The translations under genes and the position numbers were made by a program. This document shows positions 38,701 through 48,789 of a stretch of 64,000 nt of DNA, in pieces. Origin of the DNA: Macrobrachium rosenbergii (lineage: Eukaryota > Arthropoda > Malacostraca > Decapoda > Palaemonidae); contig NC_089766.1 of the NCBI RefSeq assembly GCF_040412425.1, positions 12,119,508-12,183,507 on the forward strand, given 5' to 3'. Each line of letters opens with the position of its first letter. Within the stretch, counting starts at the first letter, position 1. A model generated the notes under the pieces. It was not told the origin of the DNA, ran no database searches, and worked only from the letters and a program-made list of their open reading frames with translations.

Positions 38701-41700
38701 GGAAAGATCTTCAAGGTCTCTTCCAGGTCCTCCTTGTTCATCCAGTTCTCCGCTAGGAAAAACTGGAAGCGGCCTGAGATGAAGTCTTCCCAGGAAACAA
38801 ACTTCTCCAGCGAGGAAATGGTCCCCAGCAAACTCATCCATTCCCTCACCGAGCATGTTTCCTTCCCCAGGAGAGACGAAACTTTTTCCAAGCAATGTTG
38901 TTGGCGTTCTAGGGATGGATAGCTCGAAAAGCCACTGAATCCATCTGAATCCCCAGATAGACGATGGACTGAGTCGGGATCAGATGGGACTTTCTTTGTT
39001 GACTAGAAGTCCAAGGGACCGTCAACTCCAATGTCGAAATTAGGTCCTCCAGACACTGAGCTTGGGAAGAAGCTCGAATGAGCCAATCGTCCAGGTAAAG
39101 CGAAACGCGGATCCCCGCCAAGTGAAGCCACCTCGCCACATTTCTCATGATCACTGTGAATACCATGGGAGCTGTGCTGAGACCAAAGCAAAGAGCTCGG
39201 AATTGGAAGACTCTTCCCCCCAGTACAAACCTCAGGTACTGTCTTGACTGAGGATGTATGGGAACGTGGAAGTAAGCATCTTGTAAGTCCAGAGAGACCA
39301 TCCAATCTCCTGGTCTTAGCGCTCCGAGAACAGATTGTGACGTTTCCATCCTGAACTTCTCTTTGACAATGAAGCGGTTCAGCCTGCTTACGTCCAGAAC
39401 AGGTCTCCACCCACCCGACTGTTTCGGGACTAAGAACAGTCGGTTGTAGAACCCTGGAGAGGATAGATCCTGAACTGGCTCCACAGCTCTTTTTACGAGC
39501 ATCTGCTCCAAAAGATCTAAAAGGATCTGTTGTTTTTCCCAATGGTAGGAGGGCGACAGATCCTTGGGTGATACAAAGGGGTGGCGAGATCGAGAAAGGG
39601 ATCTTGTAGCCTTTCTCTAGAACTTCGACGGACCAAGAGTCGCTCCTTTCGCTCTCAGGCTCCCCAAATGAAAGTAGCCTGGCTCCCACAGGTGTCTGGA
39701 GGAGTTGATGATCACTTTTTGCCCCTGGGCTTCGATGGGGCTGCTCCTCTGGAATAACCTCTCCCTCGTGGAGTCGATTTCGAGGAAGAAGCTCCTCCAC
39801 GAAAGGGCTGTTTCTTCTTGGAGGAAAGAACCGACGAAGGCGTAGAAGGGACTGAAGGACGTCTGGCAGATGGGCCAATAGGTCCTGCGTTGCCTTCTCC
39901 TTAAGACTGGAAGCAAGATCTTTGATTAAAGGCTGGGGAAGAGATGAAGCTCGACAAAGGGCAAACAATAATTCAGCCTTTTTGTGACGGTGAAACTGAC
40001 TTGGAGGTGAAATTGCAGTACAAGGCCCTCTTCTTCAAAGGCCTGTACAAAAATGGGAGGCCAGTTCCTCAGAGCCATCCCTAATGGCCTTATCCATGCA
40101 ATTCAAAACACTGGATAGCTCCCCAGGCTGATCAGTCAGGGCTTCTAAGCTTGAGATCTAAAGCACCCAAGCACCAGTCTAAAAGTTGAAAACTTCCATA
40201 GAACGGAAGAGTCCCTTCAGATGATGGTCGGTCTCGGACATAGTCCACGAAACCTTAGCAGTCGACAGCAGGGACCTCCTGGAAGAGTCGACAAGGCTGG
40301 CGAAGTCTCCTTGAGGCGAAGAAGGACACGAGAACCGCGTCCTCACCTGTCTCATACCACATGCCCGCCTTACCGCAAAGCTTAGAAGGAGGAAGGGCAA
40401 AGAAGTCTTGCCTTGCGTCTTCCGTTCCTCCATCCAGGCGTTAACCTTCTTGAAGGCCTTCTTAGTAGCCAGTGAAGAAGTCATCTTCACAAACCCGGCG
40501 TTCTCCTCGCTTTGGAAGAGGCAAGCTGCGAAGGAGGAGAGAGAGGAGCCGAGGGTTTAAACTTATCGCCGAATAAGTCCTTAAGAAGGCGGTTAACACC
40601 TGGTAGTCGGAAGGCGAGGAAGCAGAAGGTTGATCAAAACCCGCAGGCTCAGAATCGCCAGAGACTTCTCCTTCATGAAAAGGCGAACCACGAGAATCAC
40701 AAACAGCTTTTCGGGAGCGAAGGCCTTGAGGTCCGATACGGAAGAGGATCTACTTTTCCCTGCAGGATCAGAATGCTCTGGAAGGCGTCCCGGCGGCGAC
40801 TAAAGGCGTCCTGGCGGCGTCCTGGCGGCGTCCTGAAGAGCATCCGATCGGGAGCCCAACCTGGCGTCATGCTGAGCGTCCTGCGAGCGTCCTGTGCAGC
40901 AGCGAGAGAAGCGTCCTGACGAGCAGCTAATGAAGAGTCCTGGATAGCTGCTTGCGAGGCGTCGTGATGGCGACGAGTCACGAAAGGAACTCGTGAGCTG
41001 TGAGGGACGACAGGGCGAAGAAGCAGGAGATGGAGGCGAAGAAAAAGGAGCAGGAGGCGGGGACTTCCTGGACTTCTTAATGGGAAGCCTCAAGTCCTTG
41101 CGACGACGTGGTTCTGATTCCTTCTCGGCCAGAAGAGGCCAACTGGCGCTGCATATCTCGTAAGATACTCTTGGAAGGAGGTCTCATATCCAGGAGGAGA
41201 GGAGAGCCTACGGGAAGAAGAGGGGCGAGGGACGCCTTCTTCTTCCTCACAGGAGCAGAACAGCTCTCTCCTTAGAGCGACTGGGGGGCGCTCACAAACG
41301 TCCTCCTCTGACGACGTACGTGTCCTCTTCTGTGGCGGGAAAGCTTCAAAATCCCGCGAGGAGGCGGAGAAAACTGACGTGAGCGTCATCTCTAAAGCTC
41401 CTCTTCAGTGGGCGAGAGTCCTTGCGAGAATTCCAACCCCTACGAGGGGAGGACGCCTCGGAGGACGAAAAAGCAGTCCAAGGATGCGAGGCGAAGCCAC
41501 GATCCTTAGCAGCCTGGGAAGTGACAACAGGAACTGCGAAGGGACGTCAGATCGGTGGGAAGCCCCGGCGTAACCCTCTTACGGCTTTCGACATGCCTTC
41601 TCCTGAGTCCTGGGAGTCTGACAGAGGTCCAGGCCTAGAAGCATTATGGGGCGATCTGACGCCCCCTCCACGACACTAGGGGAACACTACACTGCACAGC

Positions 41701-44700
41701 ACTTTGGGCGAAGACACTTTGTTTTCTAGAGCACGGATGGTGTTCATGATCTCCGTCGGGCCAAACCCCCCACAGACACAACCTCAGGGCCCGAAGGCAA
41801 AACCACAGGGACAGGTACAACAATGTCTACATTGGGGTTATCAGGTGAAGAAATAGAACCTGACTCTTACACACACTCCTGGAGGAAGACCTCCTGATCC
41901 TGTCACGCTCTAACTTACGAACTTGGAATCATACAATTTCCAGCTCGCATCAGACAAAGGCTCACACTCTTTGCAGCGATCATTGATCAAACATACATGC
42001 CCCTACACCTCATGCAAACCAGTGAGGGTCTACCGAAACCCGGTAGCCTCACCTTGCACTCACTCACACAACATACTCGAAAGCTAGCAGAACTAGTACC
42101 AGACATCATTCAAGAGCAGTCAAAAAGCAAAATCATAAACAGTCCACAAAAAGCGTATGCCAATCCACAAGCCAAAGTCAAAAACCAAAAGTCAATAGAA
42201 TACTCAAGTGAAAACTATGCAAGTTAACGAAATCCAGAGGCGGAGGTACTGTAAACAGATGTTAACAGTACGGCGACAGAAAAATCTGAATAGAAAATGG
42301 GAATGGTTCCCGATTCCCGCCACCCAGCGGCGGGAATGAGTACTAACCACCTGGCCACACTGCGTGTGCCGCAAATTTTGAAATTCTGTCGGATTTCGGA
42401 GAAATACAGCTGTATATATATCTGACAGGTAAGTTTCATGAACAAAACTACAAATATTGTGAGCGATATCTTATGCACAAACAACACAAATGTTGTCTCA
42501 CCCATTCAAGATGCTGTGGTGATTCCACTTTCGGAAGATGAACAGTGGTGGGAAGGTGTGCAGCAGACAAGATTTCTTTCATGTCGTCCTCACAAAGACC
42601 ACTGTCTACACTATTGAATCGTACAGAGCAGTCTTTGCCAGAGAAGTCAATTTCTTGAGAATGCAAAACCCGGTGAATCATGGATCTCGCTGCTTCCTGA
42701 TAGGACAAATATGGCAATAAACAATATATATAGTTAGTTTTGGTTATGAACACAGAATAAATGATCAGATACTGGTTGTTTGTAATAAACAATTTTTTTT
42801 CTGTTTGCTGGAAAAAATTCTTTGTTCTACCAGCTACACACCATCATAAATGTACTGTAGTGCAGGGCAGCCAACACATGCCAAATACTGTAGTATTAAA
42901 ATCACCTATGTTTAAACAAAATTAAGGATACAGGTCTCCTATTAGTTGCTTTTCCAACTTGAAACAACTAATCATCTACTGCACAAAAGCAACAACAAAG
43001 CTTATAAAATAAATAGTTATATGTATATAAACTGTGCCTTGAACATGCACTCCTTTACCAATCTTAGAACATTATATCATTATCACATTAGTTATAAAAA
43101 AAGAAAAAAAATTAATTTACCTTCTTAGACAGTGCAACACCATCTTCACAGTCCATAACTATGCAGTCAGCAGACAAGCTAGGAATTTTCTTCAGCTTCC
43201 TTTCATCACTTCCAGGGACATACAAGACAGCACGGCGTGGTATATACCGCCTATCACCCCCCACCTAAAAATGAAAAGAATAAGTTTACAGTATCATTAA
43301 AACTGAGGATACAAAATTCTGTATGTGAAGGAAATTAAAAGTTTTAATTTACATTATTCCTGTCAATCACTTTCATAATATACTCTTTATAACTTGTATA
43401 TATATTTATTTGTCATTTGCTTGAAAAAGTACAGTGAAACAGAAGATACTGTCATCAAGTTACTGCTCAGAGAATTATTTCAGCTACTTCTCCTGTGTTT
43501 TGAGTATATTAATATACTCAAAACACAACAGAAGTAGCTGCTGAAAGTGTTATTCCTTTCCTTTTGTTTTTCTGAACTGTATGCTCCCCCAAGACAACAA
43601 GTTTCCAAATGCGGTCCATCCATAATTGATATGTATGGGAAAACAATACAAGTGGTTTGTCAGCTATCAACTCATGGTTAAAAATGCAAAATGCACAAGA
43701 CATGTTCCTGGATAAATATATGGGTCAAGCGCTTTTCAAAATTAATTAATTAATAATGCAAACTATGGCTTACTTGAAAGGAAATTAGCTAATACCTAGG
43801 TCTACTTCCAACTAATACATACAGTATTTCCATTCTAACCATGTTATTCTAAAATATGGTGAAATGGCATTTATACTAACTTTTAATGTGGTCCTCTGAT
43901 AGTACAGTATTTCTAAGCAAGAGCTCCGCACGGACTACTACCTTGGAAAGCGATTTTTCCCATACTATTAGTGTTGCTGATGAAGGAGGTGGTGTTGTTT
44001 ATTGTCGGTCAATTATTGTTAACCTCATATCTGCCCAACATGGTTGGGAGCCCTTTGGGAACGCGGGGTTTTGGAAACGGGAGAAAGCCCAGACTGCCAT
44101 GTCGTTGTTGTGGAACAGTTCTGTGAATCTGCAAGTCATTCAGGAGCCATATGTTTAAGAACGGATTGGCTAAGGAAACCTATTACAAGAGGAACTATAT
44201 TAACCTAACGTACCCTAACCTAACCTAGCTTAGCGGGCTGTGTTACTTAGTCAGGGGCGGAGCCGGTGAAGGAAACAACACTTTTTACCAAAAGTTCCTC
44301 TATAACACTGCAAATGCGTGATAACATTCCAGGATGGCCAGCATACAACTTCTGATTTTAATTACAGGTTAATTACAGTCGACTGATAAAAAATAACAGT
44401 AAATTCTTAATAAGCAACCAAAATACTGTACAAAACATCAACTTCCAAAGTAATACCCAATGCAGAGCTCTTGTTTAGTTCTACCAAGAATAAAATTTTT
44501 AGCGAGAGGTGAATGGAACAAAACTAAGTGAATATCATCTATATTAATTTAGGCATAACCTTCCTAACCTAACCTAACTTAGGATGACGGGTCCTCCCTT
44601 ATTTTACTTCACCCTAATGGTATGAGTAGTAGGCCTATGGCTTCTCAGTGAAATTCCTAACAATTATTCCTACCAACGTGAAACCAAACCACTGCAATAA

Positions 44701-44895
44701 CCAATATCCGAAAGTCTAACGACAAAAAAAGCTTTAAGCAGAGGCCTACATATCCTGGTCTATGTTAAGACAAGTCGGCAGACTTACATGGAGTGGTGCA
44801 GTTGAGGACAAATTACGAGTACCCCTTAAATTGATAGGCTTCATAGCACACTTACTAAGGCTTAGGAGAGCATGAGTTCGTTTTAAATAAGACAT
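32650..44895 (-). CDS. CLYBL: Citramalyl-CoA lyase, mitochondrial (CLYBL), complete eight-exon gene
   Basis: Minus-strand exons 44788-44895, 43121-43264, 42502-42696, 35468-35663, 34675-34788, 33353-33414, 33032-33148 and 32650-32736 join in phase into about 340 residues, the same length as human CLYBL. The family (HpcH/HpaI aldolase, CitE-like) cleaves (3S)-citramalyl-CoA to acetyl-CoA and pyruvate and has malate-synthase-like side activity in mitochondria. Motifs in order are a basic Leu/Ser/Arg-rich presequence in exon 1, YIPRRAVLYVPGSDERK, VMDCEDGVALSKK, LPKVESPQHLEW, LIIFTESA (Mg-binding Glu), GIVFGSDDF (Mg-binding Asp), AIDLVYIDYK, MGFTGKQ, VIHPGQ, and HMIDMPLL, whose Asp matches catalytic Asp320 of the human enzyme. 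The enzyme looks intact. A 6.36-kb DIRS element lies in intron 3, and the gene converges on FAM20B. Confidence 0.95.
33032..33148 (-). CDS. CLYBL: CLYBL exon 7
   Basis: 39 codons in phase 0 run from VIHPGQVPVVQAAFTPRPEK to the EEHQKEGK end. The donor is GTAATT. Confidence 0.94.
33353..33414 (-). CDS. CLYBL: CLYBL exon 6, 62 bp
   Basis: The exon encodes DLDGLKVQSEEGAGMGFTGK plus a final Gln, between AACAG and GTAAGA. It was found by phase and homology and is too short to be an obvious ORF. Confidence 0.92.
34675..34788 (-). CDS. CLYBL: CLYBL exon 5
   Basis: The exon encodes ATRTNEAKELSFARQYVV and AKAFKLQAIDLVYIDYK. The acceptor is TTTCAG and the donor is GTAAGT. Confidence 0.94.
35347..35370. 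repeat. (AAT)n trinucleotide repeat
   Basis: Eight ATA/AAT units in CLYBL intron 4, about 100 bp from exon 4. Confidence 0.9.
35468..35663 (-). CDS. CLYBL: CLYBL exon 4
   Basis: The acceptor is CCTTAG, so the exon starts FADKLKS, matching WFADK of the human protein across the junction. It includes RLIIFTESA and GIVFGSDDFCADIG; the donor is GTATGT. Confidence 0.93.
36089..36273 (+). repeat. DIRS element 2 inverted terminal repeat (3' end of element)
   Basis: It is complementary to 42279-42447. Shared blocks include GAAATCCGACAGAATTTC-type sequence, GGTTAGTACTCATTCCC and CCATTTTCTATTCAGATTTT. On the gene-sense strand it carries CAG|GTAAGT at 36131-36123. Confidence 0.92.
36313..36407. repeat. 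DIRS element 2 internal complementary region
   Basis: The first half complements the 36089-36150 end and the second half complements the 42405-42447 end. They meet at about 36365. This end-to-end joined complement is the DIRS hallmark. Confidence 0.92.
36820..37900 (-). pseudogene. DIRS element 2 tyrosine recombinase, frameshifted
   Basis: The core-binding part reads SISVYQSKWANLG and then STIKGYKSMLSAVFRHR (about 37573-37800). The first catalytic Arg lies in KKRVSEVQAI near 37380. The last part has AHEVRAIATSVAF (His and Arg, about 36978-37016), and one frameshift later a TFWRSNSVFARHYLRDV motif with the catalytic Tyr (about 36886-36935). Confidence 0.85.
37921..38190 (-). pseudogene. DIRS element 2 DAM-like domain
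   Basis: The region contains RPLVDLFATSRTKRLPLYCS, LDLYAFPPFKIL and MTLIAP, matching the block in element 1. A frame change near 37960 precedes the recombinase. Confidence 0.75.
38204..38895 (-). pseudogene. DIRS element 2 RNase H region, frameshifted
   Basis: Fragments include CVREWMSLLGTISSLEKFV (RT-RNase H connector, also in element 1), DLVLFSDASREGMG (RNase H first Asp) and NLKELGAIHLAL and NSDNTTALAYLK. They lie in at least two frames. Confidence 0.85.
38909..39511 (-). pseudogene. DIRS element 2 reverse transcriptase, largely intact
   Basis: About 200 codons are open. They contain FYNRLFLVPKQSGGWRPVLD, VSLDLQDAYFHVPIHP (first catalytic Asp region), FGLSTAPMVFT, the catalytic SLYLDDWLI and SIVYLGIQMDS. 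These are the fingers and palm of a DIRS RT. The frame is lost near 38905, where RNase H continues in other frames. Confidence 0.92.
39512..42000 (-). pseudogene. DIRS element 2 Gag-like region
   Basis: A Cys-rich start (HVCLINDRCKECEPL) lies near 41920-42005. Open fragments follow, including one with tandem RQDA-type Ala/Arg repeats (about 40780-40980). The 3' part has LKEKATQDLLAH near 39870-39905, shared with element 1. Stops at 41567-41580 and elsewhere suggest decay, so the exact protein cannot be defined. Confidence 0.6.
42279..42447 (-). repeat. DIRS element 2 inverted terminal repeat (5' end of element)
   Basis: This is the reverse complement of 36089-36273. It differs mainly near the outermost bases, where it ends in TTTCATGAACAAAA instead of the ATTTTAATGATAAAAT-type end. 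Confidence 0.92.
42502..42696 (-). CDS. CLYBL: CLYBL exon 3
   Basis: 65 codons in phase 0 contain CSVRFNSVDSGLCEDDM and LPKVESPQHLEW. The donor is GTGAGA. The DIRS element begins only 54 bp into the following intron. Confidence 0.95.
43121..43264 (-). CDS. CLYBL: CLYBL exon 2
   Basis: 48 codons in phase 0 run from VGGDRRYIPRRAVLYVPG to CEDGVALSKK. The acceptor is TTTTTAG and the donor is GTAAAT. It contains the conserved RRAVLYVPG and DCEDGV core. Confidence 0.95.
43481..43540. repeat. Near-perfect 60-bp palindrome in CLYBL intron 1-2 region
   Basis: CAGCTACTTCTCCTGTGTTT and onward folds on itself with two mismatches over 30-bp arms, centred on TTAATA. It lies 217 bp upstream of exon 2's acceptor on the minus strand. 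No coding or element assignment is possible. Confidence 0.85.
44788..44895 (-). CDS. CLYBL: CLYBL exon 1, start codon and mitochondrial presequence
   Basis: The ATG at 44895-44893 encodes MSYLKRTHALLSLSKCAMKP and then an Arg/Ser-rich stretch up to STAPLH, before donor GTAAGT. The composition (basic, hydroxylated, no acidic residues) suits a mitochondrial presequence. Poor conservation is expected here, so the start rests on phase and composition. Confidence 0.85.
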
Positions 44896-47800
44896 TACGC
44901 GTGAAAATTAAAAGATTAATATCGCAATAATAGGTTATAATTTATTTTGTCGTCCGTAGCCGGTAGCAGAACGAGAGCTTGTTTGGTCGCTTATTTTCCA
45001 ATGTTTGTTTGTAAACATCCCAGATCAAGTTCATCTTCTTGCTAGAATGGATTTAAAGTACTGTAAATTTATAAACAGAATAATAAAAAAATTGGTATGC
45101 ATAAAATGTCAGTTTATGAGACATAAACTTCTACTATTATCATTTGCAAAACAAAGCAGAGCCTCTCTCTCTATTTGTTTATCACTTTTTTTACCATGCC
45201 CTGCAGTACAAGCTGCAAAATATTATCTAAGTGTTAGTGGCAAAGTATGAATCAGTGTTAACATCAAGGAGAATATTCAATTTATTGTAAAATACTAATC
45301 TACAAACGTGAAGGATCACTGATAAATTTCTTGCGACTCCATGATAATACTGAAATTGGTTTGTTTTTGTGTTCATTTTCATTGGTCATTCTTGATCCTC
45401 ATGCAGTCTTCATAAATGCAAATAAGTAAAAGTGTTTTAATATGCTTAATCATATTTATTCATCCCATGTTCCTTTCTATTGGCAGGTGAGAGTCCGGAT
45501 GTTCACTCCAGATCTCCTGTTCCCTTTCACATTTTAATTATCTTAGGGCAAGGTTCCATGAGGGCATGAGGAGGACTTAATTTAAGTCAAGATTTGCTCC
45601 TCACCCATGGCTTCTTCTTCTTACTTTCTGAGGGACTAGGATAAATAATAACACTGAACCGCCCTATTCACTATAACCATAGCATTGCAAAAAAAAAAAA
45701 AGGTTATTGAACAACTGGGTTAACTTGTGTGCCTTATCTTGTCATTCATGTTTGTTGCAATTACTTCATTTTAGCTAAAACAAGTAGACCTAATTTGAAA
45801 GGTACTTAAGCAAATAAATCAAACTTATAAACAAAAATTAAAACCTAGAATGCTAAGAGATATAGAAGAATGAAGGAGCTGTGGATTTTACGTTATTTTC
45901 AAAATTCTATATTTCAATCAGTTTGTTTTATCTTGTCACTATTTCAGAAGATGTCATTGTATGGTAGAGTTTTCTAATGTGAAGGACAAAGGGACGGAAT
46001 ATAAATGTCTATAGGCCTATTTATACAAAGTCAGAAGAAACACAAGGCAAAAGAATGAGTGGAAAGCTAAAAACGTTGGACTTAGCCCTGAAAGAAGCAA
46101 CAGACCTATGTTTTGAGGGAAAGAAGGCATAAGTCAGTGGGCAGGGAATTCCAGCAAGACCACTGAGATTCCAATGTGCAGCCTGTGCTTTGCTGGTCAC
46201 CACAGAGTAAATATATGGGGAGAATGAAACAGTGAGTTCGAAAGGTAAGTCAAGGCGGGACCATTCATCAAACAAATTACCTTTAATGCAGCAAGTTGAG
46301 GAGGGAGGAAATATTAAGTTTTAGAAAAATACTCCATGTATGGATGAATAAAGTTAACATAAAGCTTTAACAACAGGGATGAATAAAATAAATGTTTCAA
46401 TGGCCTAATTCCTAGAGATAGTTAATACTTTCTTTATAAAGATCGTAGAGACAGCTCAACATTTTAGACCATATTATTTCTCAAAGACAATTTTAAAGTA
46501 CCTGAATGCCTAAAATGTTGATAGAATCAGATGTTAAATTTTAATATTATAAAAAAAAATCGACAATTTAGATGGGAGATTACTGTAGACAGAGGAACAG
46601 GTGGAGCATGTCTCGGAGGCACTGAACATTGCAAACATTCAGATTTAGATTTCATTGTTGTTTTAGTTTCCACACCTTGTTATTGATTTATTATACACTA
46701 AATCTATAAATAAACACTTATAGTGTTAATCAACAGCTGCTACAAGAGACATAATGAATGAATAATGTGAAAATAGCCATTCTTGCCTTTATAATAAAGG
46801 TAGCTGGCAACTCGGCTCCCGTAAGATTTGTCTGTTTCCCGCTCTGTTGATTCAATGTCATGACAGATTGACGATTGGGTGTACGTGTATGTTTAGACAT
46901 GTGTTGATTTTCGTGTGAACACGGCCTTTTATGAGCGGGGATGGAAACATTCTGTGAAATATAAACGTCTGCTTTGTAAGTACGCCATATGCCCTTTAAT
47001 TATGATACTGTTATAGGGGTTTGTGTTTAATTAAGCTCAAAAACCGTGCCAAGTCAAGTCTGTATTATTAACTATGGCGAGTATTCCCCGGGGTTACTTT
47101 CATTGCTTACCTCGGGATCTCGGTTAAACAGCTTCACGAACGCTGCAGCTTTGACAGCGTATACTATAGTCTAGTTGTAGTCTCCAAGCTTTTCAGCAAA
47201 TAGTGAATGAGACGCCCAGGCACGATACAATAGGTGTAGCCAGCCTGCCGGAGGTACAGTGAAGTAAACACACGAAAACTTAGGACGAGTCGAGTCAGGC
47301 TACGTTGATCAGAAAAGTTCGGCAACAGCTGAATCATTCTACTAGGCTAGTCGTTATTGAAAGAAGCAAATATATAATATTTAAGGGGGATATGAATAAT
47401 GATGTTACACCTGGAAATGTGGTTTATTTAATTTCCATGCGTTTCATGAGGGTTAACGAAGCCTTCTGTTAGTATACATTCGGCCAAGCCTTGATTTCAG
47501 GTTGTAGGCCTATAACAGAATATCTTGCCGTAGTTATGATATCGGTTGACTACAAATTTAGTGTTGTGAGAATGTGTTGTTATCATAGCTATTGTGGAGT
47601 TTTACTACTGTTGGAGCCCAAATTCTTGTTCGTAGTACAGGAAGACCGCAGGAAGAGTCCGTTCGTCACAATATCACACTGGTTTTGTCTTGAATTTGCG
47701 TGATAATGATTTTATTTCAGTGATTTACAGCACATAGCGTGCATGTCACCAGATCTTGGAAGGGTGTAAGATGGGTCAGGTGTGGATTTTTTTGGTGGGG

Positions 47801-48780
47801 TGGGGGAGGACCCCTGTTCAGGCTACGACTGAGCCATTACCTTTGGGTGGGTGATCAGATGTTTCAGGTTTAAAAATCCTTCGGGTTTAAGTGTTATGGA
47901 AATGTTTGTTTTTCATTTTTGTTTTATAATGATGTGTGGTGTAGCTGCAGTATGAAGTGATTTTAAAAATTTTAGTATTTATGGAAGAAATGTTTGTATT
48001 TTCATTTTTGTTTTATAATGATGTGTGGTACCCCAAAGCCAAAGCAAAAAGTCCTTCAAATGAAGGCATGATTTTACAAAAATGAATTTTGCACGTTAAA
48101 AGAAGAATATTGATCTTGAGGTTTAAATTTGTGTTAACTTGTGTTTTTATAGTATGGATTTTTATTGACTGTAGTCTACGGCGTAATGATTATAAAGTGA
48201 TTTTAGTTACGTTTTTGCACGTAAATAGATCTGAGGTTTGAAAATGTATCATTTGATTCAAATGTTTTATTTTGAATGTTTATATTATAACAGTCTAGGC
48301 CTAATCAATTTTAAACCGATCTTAGAGACATTTTGCCGTAACTTTTGGATGTGTTATGATTCAGACAATAAAATTATTTCTGGAATAAATTTAGGATTTT
48401 ATTTTGTTGCATATATAGGAACTTCAAAATCGGCTCTTGTTTATCATACCGTTTAGTGTTTTGGATTATACAGCGCACACAACTTGTACTTGACATAAGA
48501 TTTACACCAGTTACAAGATGATTCGGGGTTGATTGTTTTGAGAAAATTAGAGATTTTTGTTTAACTCATCTGTACAGCTAATCGAGATTTTTAGAGTTGT
48601 CATATTTGCGGATGATTATTATGTGATATTAATAACATTGTGGGCATACCCTGTGGGTATCATGTGAAAGTGAGTTGTTAGTGGTGGGTGGTGGGGGTTG
48701 GGGAGCCTGTTGATGGCAGGATCCGGGGTTTTAAATGTGAGAGAAGATGGTAGTTAATCAATGCAGTGGGGTGAGTTTAA
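44896..48780. other. Upstream flank of CLYBL, gene-poor
   Basis: The promoter and 5'UTR of CLYBL should lie just above 44895, but no TATA box is evident. I see no supported gene in this stretch. Open frames are short and unconserved-looking. A direct repeat is present at 47899-48031. Confidence 0.55.
47899..48031 (+). repeat. Short direct repeat, two copies
   Basis: GAAATGTTTGT, then TTTTCATTTTTGTTTTATAA and TGATGTGTGGT, occur at 47899-47942 and again at 47988-48031, about 89 bp apart. This suggests a local duplication. Confidence 0.8.
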
Positions 48781-48789
48781 GTCAGTTAC

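Larger units (their letters stand above)
36089..42447 (-). mobile_element. DIRS-type tyrosine-recombinase retrotransposon (element 2), minus strand
   Basis: The 6.36-kb element lies in CLYBL intron 3, in the same orientation as the gene. It has inverted terminal repeats (36089-36273 and 42279-42447) and an internal complementary region (36313-36407). On the minus strand the order is Gag, RT, RNase H, DAM-like domain, recombinase. RT is open over 200 residues, but other parts are frameshifted. Sequence identity with element 1 is low outside conserved motifs, so it is a different DIRS family. It is GC-richer than its surroundings. Confidence 0.95.

Noticed and set aside
46021..46275. 84-codon minus-strand open frame
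   Set aside because: No recognisable domain, no splice or promoter support, and ordinary base composition for the region.
46790..47000. Possible first exon and promoter (a CTTTGTAAGTAC donor-like site near 46970)
   Set aside because: A single donor-like site with no coding frame, TATA box or downstream exon is too weak to call.
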